A DNA stretch of 19,879 nt from Gammaproteobacteria bacterium UBA3532 (GTDB taxonomy: Bacteria; Pseudomonadota; Gammaproteobacteria; Enterobacterales; UBA3532), in the NCBI GenBank assembly GCA_002376965.1, contig DFOV01000049.1, forward strand, positions 1 through 19,879, given 5' to 3'. The first letter of the stretch is position 1; each line of letters opens with the position of its first letter. A model generated the notes under the pieces. It was not told the origin of the DNA and made no database searches. It saw nothing but the letters and a program-made list of their open reading frames with translations. Made by a program: the position numbers and the translations under genes. Below, piece after piece: positions 6,707 through 11,680 of the stretch.

Positions 6707-7612
6707 ATGGCGGAAAATATCAATTACAAACACTTGCACTACTTTTGGGTTGTGGCTCATGAAGGCAGTATCGCAAAAGCCAGCGATAAGCTGCATATAA
6801 CTCCTCAAACAATCAGTGGGCAACTGTCATTGTTGGAGGAGCGGATTGGCAATTCATTGTTTTATAAAGCCGGAAGAGGTTTGAAGCTATCTGAAACGGG
6901 TCATCTGGTATTGAGATATGCCGATGAGATCTTTGAATTGGGAAGGGAGCTGAGCGATGTTTTACGGGGTGCTCCGGCCGTTGGCCCCTCTGAGTTTATC
7001 GTCGGGGCGGCAAGCGCTTTGCCCAAAACTATTGTATACAAGATAATTGAGCCAGCACTTCATTTGCCGCAGGATATCAGTATCACCAGTCGTGAAGGCC
7101 CAGTTGATGTCATGCTTGCCGATCTGGCGATCCATAAGGTGGATATGGTGTTGAGTGATATGCCCATTACTAACTCTGTCAGTATTAAGGCCTATAACCA
7201 TTTCCTGGGAGAGAGTGGTTTAAGTTGCTTTGCGGCACCTGAGTTAGCTAATAAGCTACGGCCAAACTTTCCCCAGTCTTTGAATCATGCGCCCATGCTG
7301 CTCCCGACATCGCAATATGCGATCCGACAACTAATTGATGGCTGGTTAGATAAGCAAGGACTCTGTCCTCTCATATGCGGACAGTTTGATGACAGTGCGC
7401 TAATGAAATCATTTGGCCAAACAGGTATGGGAAGTTTCTTTATGTCTTCCACCATTGAAGAGGAGATTTGCAACAATTTTCATGTCGAGGTTGTTGGTAG
7501 AGTCCCCGACGTTAAACAAAAGTACTATGCTATTTCTGCCGAGCGCAAGGTTAGGCATCCAGCCGTTTCGGCTATATGCGACAGGGCCCGCAAAGCGCTT
7601 TTCGCAGAGTAG
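6707..7612 (+). CDS. nhaR: NhaR-like LysR-family transcriptional activator
   Basis: This is a 301-residue LysR-type regulator. The N-terminal winged helix-turn-helix (about residues 5-64) reads INYKHLHYFWVVAHEGSIAK, then ITPQTISGQLSLLEERIG and GRGLKLSETGHLVLRYADEIF. That is strikingly close to Escherichia coli NhaR, which senses sodium and activates the NhaA Na+/H+ antiporter gene. The effector domain follows (about 90-295), including the family's SREGPVDVMLADLAIHKVDMVLSDMP region. A GAGGAAC site precedes the ATG. It sits 129 bp before a seven-subunit-type Mrp antiporter operon in the same direction, with no nhaA in view, so the mrp operon is its likely target. It is transcribed divergently from the HPF-like gene. 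Confidence 0.92.
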   Translation: MAENINYKHLHYFWVVAHEGSIAKASDKLHITPQTISGQLSLLEERIGNSLFYKAGRGLKLSETGHLVLRYADEIFELGRELSDVLRGAPAVGPSEFIVGAASALPKTIVYKIIEPALHLPQDISITSREGPVDVMLADLAIHKVDMVLSDMPITNSVSIKAYNHFLGESGLSCFAAPELANKLRPNFPQSLNHAPMLLPTSQYAIRQLIDGWLDKQGLCPLICGQFDDSALMKSFGQTGMGSFFMSSTIEEEICNNFHVEVVGRVPDVKQKYYAISAERKVRHPAVSAICDRARKALFAE

Positions 7613-7637
7613 GTTGCCGGTTGTTTAATTTCTATAT

Positions 7638-7680
7638 ATCGAAAAAAACGAATTATTATAGAAAAATATTCGACTATTCG
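7638..7680 (+). promoter_or_regulatory. Candidate NhaR operator upstream of the mrp operon
   Basis: In the AT-rich nhaR-mnhE gap, CGAA occurs at 7640-7643 and 7649-7652, nine bases apart as in front of nhaR. These are followed by inverted ATTCG copies at 7668-7672 and 7676-7680. The four half-sites form a partly symmetrical cluster about 60-100 bp before mnhE, a plausible place for LysR-type activator binding. The -10 and -35 elements of this promoter are not obvious. Confidence 0.4.
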
Positions 7681-7741
7681 TGATTGATGGCTCGCTCTAA
7701 ACTGTTTTCTCAATACAGTAAATGACAGTTGGGAGTGACTG

Positions 7742-8263
7742 ATGAGCGATAAATTCATGCCGCGCTGGTTGCAGTACGGAGCAGGCTTCACTCTGATTTG
7801 GGTGATACTCACGCAAGGTGACCCAGGCGCTTGGTCGGTGGGCATTGCCTTCGTACCGCTGGCGACATGGGTTGCTCTGCGTCTATATCATTTAACGTCA
7901 CAAGCGGCTGGCATGGAGAAAGGCTCACTCCATCCGCTGGCTGTCTTAGGCTTCATTCCTTTTTTTCTGTTTCAGTCACTGAAAGGCGGCTGGGACAGCG
8001 CTCGATTTGCGATGGCCTGGCATCGGAGTATTCAGCCAGGTTTTTTACGTTATACCACTCGCCTGCCACCAGGACCTGCTCGTATTTTCTTTGTTAATAC
8101 CATTAGTGTATTGCCAGGAACCATCAATGCTGACTGCGATGGCGCTGATTTAACCATCCATGCCTTGGATACCCGGTTAAACCACTGTTTGGCTTTGCAA
8201 CAGTGTGAAGAGCAGGTCGCAAGGCTGTTCGGGCTGCCTTTAACAAGTGGAGAAACGTCATGA
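7742..8263 (+). CDS. mnhE: Mrp antiporter subunit E (MnhE/MrpE)
   Basis: This 173-residue protein is the small MrpE subunit of a multisubunit monovalent cation/proton antiporter in the inner membrane. Hydrophobic helices (about residues 12-48) are followed by HPLAVLGFIPFFLFQSLKGG and a soluble C-terminal part containing FLRYTTRLPPGPARIFFVNTISVLPGTI. The latter is the conserved MrpE segment ending in a leucine-proline-glycine-threonine motif. Length matches the family. It opens the operon: GGGAG lies seven bases before the ATG, and a six-codon frame (ATG at 7722) ends in a TGATG overlap with this start. Its own stop overlaps the mnhF start as ATGA. Confidence 0.9.
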   Translation: MSDKFMPRWLQYGAGFTLIWVILTQGDPGAWSVGIAFVPLATWVALRLYHLTSQAAGMEKGSLHPLAVLGFIPFFLFQSLKGGWDSARFAMAWHRSIQPGFLRYTTRLPPGPARIFFVNTISVLPGTINADCDGADLTIHALDTRLNHCLALQQCEEQVARLFGLPLTSGETS

Positions 8264-8589
8264 GCCTTTATTTGAACGGTATTGCGGTATTTTTGCTGAT
8301 TGTTTTGCTCGGCGGGCTGGTTCGCGTGGTTCTCGGCCCTACCTACGCAGACAGAATGCTGGCTTCTCAGCTTTTTGGCAGCGTTGGCGTTGCACTGTTG
8401 ATGCTACTGGCTGTTATTCAACAACAAATGGCATTGCTGAACGCGGCGTTAGTTCTGGCTCTGCTGGCTCCTTTGACGCTGATTACCTTTATCAATCTAG
8501 TTACCTTTAATAAGCCTTCTTCCTCAAACACTCCTTGTTCCTCAAACAAGTCTTTTTCTTCAAACAAGTCAGGAGATAAGTCGGCATGA
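8260..8589 (+). CDS. mnhF: Mrp antiporter subunit F (MnhF/MrpF)
   Basis: This 109-residue MrpF subunit has three predicted helices: about 5-23, 33-52 (after GPTYADRMLASQLFGS, the typical RVxxGPTxADR region) and 56-80. The core of about 85 residues matches the family. Beyond it lies an unusual polar tail built of three hexapeptides (SSNTPC, SSNKSF, SSNKSG) ending DKSA. Those hexapeptides come from an 18-bp tandem repeat in the DNA (8521-8574). The gene overlaps mnhE by 4 bp at its start and mnhG by 4 bp at its end, so translation is probably coupled along the series. Confidence 0.88.
   Translation: MSLYLNGIAVFLLIVLLGGLVRVVLGPTYADRMLASQLFGSVGVALLMLLAVIQQQMALLNAALVLALLAPLTLITFINLVTFNKPSSSNTPCSSNKSFSSNKSGDKSA
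8521..8574 (+). repeat. Three 18-bp tandem repeats inside the end of mnhF
   Basis: Three in-phase units begin TCCTCAAACA, TCCTCAAACA and TCTTCAAACA at 8521, 8539 and 8557. The second and third share CAAACAAGTC. The period is a multiple of three, so copy-number change would lengthen or shorten the MnhF tail by six residues without breaking the frame. Confidence 0.85.
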
Positions 8590-8918
8590 TATGGATAAAT
8601 ACGTTCACCGTGATTTGCACGTTGGCTGGAGCATTCTTTTTTATGGCTGGCACCTTGGGCTTACTGCGTTTTCCTGATGTGTATTGCCGCCTACATGCAT
8701 TAACGAAAGCCGATAATTTGGGGCTTGGGTTGATCGCAGTAGGACTGGTGCCTCAAGCGGCCTCGACATTTGATGCTATCCAACTGGTGATGATCTGGCT
8801 CTTCGCCATGATAGCCGGAGCTGTTGCGGGGTATATGGTAGCAAACTATCGGATTAAACATTGCTGCGCTCAGCCTGCAGCTTGTGATAAGCACTGTGGC
8901 ACAGGAGTAAACGAATGA
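8586..8918 (+). CDS. mnhG: Mrp antiporter subunit G (MnhG/MrpG)
   Basis: This 110-residue MrpG subunit has three helices. The family signature GLLRFPDVYCRLHALTKADN is clear at about residues 25-44, followed by LGLGLIAVGL and a last helix ending GYMVANYRI. After that helix comes a Cys/His-rich tail with H92, C93, C94, C100, H103 and C104. I do not associate this tail with ordinary MrpG proteins; it could bind a metal ion or form disulfides. ATGA overlaps join it to mnhF on the left and to the MbhD-like gene on the right. Confidence 0.9.
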   Translation: MIWINTFTVICTLAGAFFFMAGTLGLLRFPDVYCRLHALTKADNLGLGLIAVGLVPQAASTFDAIQLVMIWLFAMIAGAVAGYMVANYRIKHCCAQPAACDKHCGTGVNE

Positions 8919-9178
8919 ATATTGACGTGATTATGGACGTTATTCTGCTTGGTTCTGTCATTGGGTTAGCTGTTGTTTCACTAGTGGTCAAGAGCGTGTT
9001 TACTGCCATCGTGCTTTATATCAGCCTCGGTTTGTTGGTCACTATTATCTGGGTTCGGTTAGGTGCCTGGGATGTGGCAATAGCTGAGGCGGCGATTGGA
9101 GCGGGCCTGACCGGAGCGTTACTGGTCGTTGCCTGGCGCAAATTGAGAATTAGGCCCCACCCGCCAAAGGAGAAGTAG
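8915..9178 (+). CDS. MbhD-like (DUF4040) subunit, equivalent to part of the MrpA C-terminus
   Basis: This 87-residue protein has three hydrophobic segments and the sequence WDVAIAEAAIGAGLTGALLVVAW near residues 51-73. This matches the conserved segment of the MbhD/DUF4040 domain, which in canonical MrpA is part of the long C-terminal extension. Here it is a separate gene, as in archaeal membrane-bound hydrogenase (Mbh) and some Mrp-type operons. In those complexes this small subunit lies along the ion-transfer path and its conserved glutamate (in AEAAIG) is thought to matter; the residue is present. It overlaps mnhG by 4 bp and ends one base before the mnhB start. Confidence 0.85.
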   Translation: MNIDVIMDVILLGSVIGLAVVSLVVKSVFTAIVLYISLGLLVTIIWVRLGAWDVAIAEAAIGAGLTGALLVVAWRKLRIRPHPPKEK

Positions 9179-9179
9179 C

Positions 9180-9899
9180 ATGTTTGGTGAACCTGTATTG
9201 AGTGAGTCTCAAGAGCAATCTAATCGAATGAGCGCCTGGATTCGTGTGGGTGTGGCCATTGTTGTCACCTGTCTCTGCTCATTAGTTATCGTCCTTATCT
9301 TACAACATGACAAAGGAATACCACCGTTGGCAAGGCTTGCACTGAGTAATCTTGAATTTACCGGTGTGGAAAACCCGGTTACTGCGGTGTTGTTGAACTA
9401 TCGAAGCTACGACACGCTGCTGGAGATTGCGGTTCTAATGATCGTTGCTGTGACGGTGCTGCCAAACTTCCAGTGTGACGCTGGTGCAGCGCAGCCTTTC
9501 GTTGTCATTGATGAGCAGCATAAGGTTGATCCTATCCTGGCTGGCCTGGTTAAGTGGTTGGTTAGCTGCGCTGTCATTAGCGGTGGCTACCTGTTATGGA
9601 CTGGGGCGCATGCTCCAGGAGGGGCATTTCAAGCAGGCGCAGTTATTGCCGGTGGTGGTGTTGCTCTCGCTGTGGTGGGGAAATACCGATTTAACTGGCT
9701 GGCGAATGGTGTTTCTGTCGCTATTGTTTTGGGGTTAGCCGTTTTTATGGGCGTGGCAGGCTTATCAAAAGCAATGTCAGGTGTTGCATTAGCATTTCCT
9801 GTTGATGAAGCAGGATTGCTTATTCTGATCGTGGAAATAGCTGCAACCGTTTCGATCGCGCTGGTCCTGTTGCTTCTCTTCACCGAGCTAAATGATTAA
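9180..9899 (+). CDS. mnhB: MbhE-like/MnhB fusion, Mrp antiporter subunit B
   Basis: This 239-residue protein has two parts. The N-terminal third (about 1-97) contains a first helix, then ENPVTAVLLNYRSYDTLLEIAVLMIVAV, which matches the MbhE domain that in canonical systems ends MrpA. From about residue 100 the MnhB domain follows: an early VDPILAGLVKWL segment, the diagnostic GAHAPGGAFQAGAVIAGG motif, and two further helices ending in LLLLFTELND. So the last MrpA domain is joined to MrpB. A strong AAGGAG precedes the ATG, in the end of the previous gene. A GGAGGA site lies 4 bp after its stop, for mnhC. Confidence 0.87.
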   Translation: MFGEPVLSESQEQSNRMSAWIRVGVAIVVTCLCSLVIVLILQHDKGIPPLARLALSNLEFTGVENPVTAVLLNYRSYDTLLEIAVLMIVAVTVLPNFQCDAGAAQPFVVIDEQHKVDPILAGLVKWLVSCAVISGGYLLWTGAHAPGGAFQAGAVIAGGGVALAVVGKYRFNWLANGVSVAIVLGLAVFMGVAGLSKAMSGVALAFPVDEAGLLILIVEIAATVSIALVLLLLFTELND

Positions 9900-9914
9900 C
9901 GTGGAGGATTTGTG

Positions 9915-10205
9915 ATGCAGGAACTAATGTACAGCGCTGGTGGGGTCGCTTTGTTCGGAGTCGGTTTGTATGGCTTAATTGTTGCGGGCCACATCATACG
10001 TAAGCTGATCGCCGTTAATATCTCAGGGATTGGTGTGTTCATGTTTCTGCTGGCGACTGCCAGTCATGTAGAGTTAACCGATCCCGTTCCCCATGCCATG
10101 GTGTTGACGGGAATTGTTGTTGCGGTTGCGGGCACCGCGCTTTGTCTCTGGTTGGTGCTGCAAATCCATGCGGTGGATGTTGCCAGCAAGGAGTTGCCAA
10201 AATGA
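9915..10205 (+). CDS. mnhC: Mrp antiporter subunit C (MnhC/MrpC, NuoK-like)
   Basis: This 96-residue three-helix protein is homologous to NuoK of respiratory complex I. It reads YSAGGVALFGVGLYGLIVAGHIIRKLI, then NISGIGVFMFLLA and DPVPHAMVLTGIVVAVAGTALCLWL; the DP-x-x-HAMVLTGIVV segment is the MrpC/NuoK signature. The ATG at 9915 is preferred over the adjacent GTG at 9912 because GGAGGA (9903-9908) is six bases from the former and only three from the latter. Its stop overlaps the mnhD start as ATGA. Confidence 0.9.
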   Translation: MQELMYSAGGVALFGVGLYGLIVAGHIIRKLIAVNISGIGVFMFLLATASHVELTDPVPHAMVLTGIVVAVAGTALCLWLVLQIHAVDVASKELPK

Positions 10206-11680
10206 GCGTGTTGATCGTCGGTTTACCATTGCTTGCAGCCATCGTTTGTATGCTTGTGCGTAAAAAACTCTGGCTGTCTGTCACTTCTGTCAGCTCTTCC
10301 TTGTTGTTGGTACTGATGGTTGGCTCATTACTTCTTAACGTTGATCCAGCGGTTAGCCCTGCTGTTTATCCTATGAGCGGCTGGGGAGCGCCTCTTGGTA
10401 TTGAACTGAGTGTTGATGGCTTGTCGTTGATTATGCTGTTTGTAACATCGCTAGTTGTGCTGTTGTTAAGTGTATATAGCACATACTATTTTAATGTATC
10501 TGAACAGCATATCCGCTTCTGGCCTCTATGGTGGTTTCTTATTGCAGGCTTGAATGTTGCCTTTATTGCAAGAGATGCATTCAATATATATGTCGCTCTT
10601 GAGATGATTGGCTTGGCGGCAGTGGCGTTGGTGGCTGTTGCCAAAAAGCGAGCGGCGTTAGTTGCTGCTTTGCGCTATGCAATGGTCGGTCTGGTAGGTT
10701 CGCTCTGTTATTTGCTTGGCATTGCGTTGCTCTATCGTCTATATGGTACGCTGGATCTGTCGATGCTGGCCAACCTGGCAGAACCTTCGCTGTCAACTTC
10801 TGTGGCTCTGTGTCTGATTAGCTTGGGGCTATTGCTCAAAACCGCTTTGTTTCCATTTCATTTTTGGCTGCCTCCCGCTCATGCCAGTGCTCCAGCCCCT
10901 GTCAGTGCTGCGCTCTCGGCTTTGGTGGTAAAAGCCTCCTTCTATTTGTTGCTCCGCTTCTGGCTTGAGGTATTGGCTCCATCGGTTAGTGCCGGTGCTG
11001 CAAACGTTGTTGGCGTGCTGGGGGCCTGTGCGATCATCTGGGGTTCGCTTTGCGCTTATCGGGCGACAAGGTTAAAACTCGTCGTGGCGTATTCGACGGT
11101 AGCACAGCTGGGTTATCTATTTTTAGTGTTTCCTATTGCGCTGGCCGGCGACCCTGAGTTGGGCTTCCGTTCTGGGGCAGTAGCTGCTGTCGCTTACTTT
11201 GTTATTGCTCATGCCCTTGCTAAGTCGGCTATGTTTCTGGCTGCGGGAAACATTCTGGCCAGCACTGGAAATGACGACATAAGGCAGTTTAGTGGCTTTG
11301 CCAGCCGACAGCCCATCGCGGTATTTACCATCGCGATAGCTGGAATCAGCCTGATTGGCCTCCCGCCAAGCGGAGGGTTTATTGCCAAGTGGTTGCTGCT
11401 GACCGCTGCGGTCGAAAGCCAACAATGGTGGTGGCTTGTTGTGATGCTGGTTGGCGGGCTCTTAACAGCGCTTTATTTATTCCGAATATTGGGTATTGCA
11501 TTCGAACAGAATCAACCATTGGCAAAAGGTTCCAATTTTTTGGTTCTGCCCAAACCAATGGTCTTTTGTGGTCTGGCATTGGCGCTATTGGCTATCGCAG
11601 GTGGCTTCAATGCGGAATGGGTTATTCAACTGATAGACCAAGATATGAGTTCGCTGCATGGCATGGGAGTTGCATCATGA
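10202..11680 (+). CDS. mnhD: Mrp antiporter subunit D (MnhD/MrpD), proton-translocator module
   Basis: This 492-residue polytopic protein belongs to the NuoL/M/N-type translocator family. Key residues are intact: the TM5 glutamate at 134 (NIYVALEMIG), the TM7 lysine at 213 (LLLKTALFPFHFWLP), the TM8 lysine at 244 (VVKASFYLLL), AYSTVAQLGY near 297, H337/K341 in HALAKSAMFL, and the TM12 lysine at 396 (GFIAKWLLL). It should therefore be a working ion-pumping module. The ATG at 10202 overlaps the mnhC stop by 4 bp; an upstream in-frame start at 10142 lies inside mnhC and is unlikely. The stop overlaps the next gene as ATGA. Confidence 0.92.
   Translation: MSVLIVGLPLLAAIVCMLVRKKLWLSVTSVSSSLLLVLMVGSLLLNVDPAVSPAVYPMSGWGAPLGIELSVDGLSLIMLFVTSLVVLLLSVYSTYYFNVSEQHIRFWPLWWFLIAGLNVAFIARDAFNIYVALEMIGLAAVALVAVAKKRAALVAALRYAMVGLVGSLCYLLGIALLYRLYGTLDLSMLANLAEPSLSTSVALCLISLGLLLKTALFPFHFWLPPAHASAPAPVSAALSALVVKASFYLLLRFWLEVLAPSVSAGAANVVGVLGACAIIWGSLCAYRATRLKLVVAYSTVAQLGYLFLVFPIALAGDPELGFRSGAVAAVAYFVIAHALAKSAMFLAAGNILASTGNDDIRQFSGFASRQPIAVFTIAIAGISLIGLPPSGGFIAKWLLLTAAVESQQWWWLVVMLVGGLLTALYLFRILGIAFEQNQPLAKGSNFLVLPKPMVFCGLALALLAIAGGFNAEWVIQLIDQDMSSLHGMGVAS

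Noticed and set aside
7701..7719. CTGT...ACAG resembling a LexA (SOS) box before mnhE
   Set aside because: The two halves are separated by nine bases, where the gammaproteobacterial LexA box needs eight, and the flanks do not match.
10142..10201. 20-residue N-terminal extension of MnhD
   Set aside because: It overlaps mnhC in another frame and is Cys/Gly-rich. The ATG at 10202 overlaps the mnhC stop and starts the first helix.
11389..11676. 96-residue N-terminal extension of the fused antiporter protein
   Set aside because: It lies wholly inside mnhD in another frame, is not hydrophobic in the expected way, and the ATG at 11677 has the ATGA overlap seen at other junctions.
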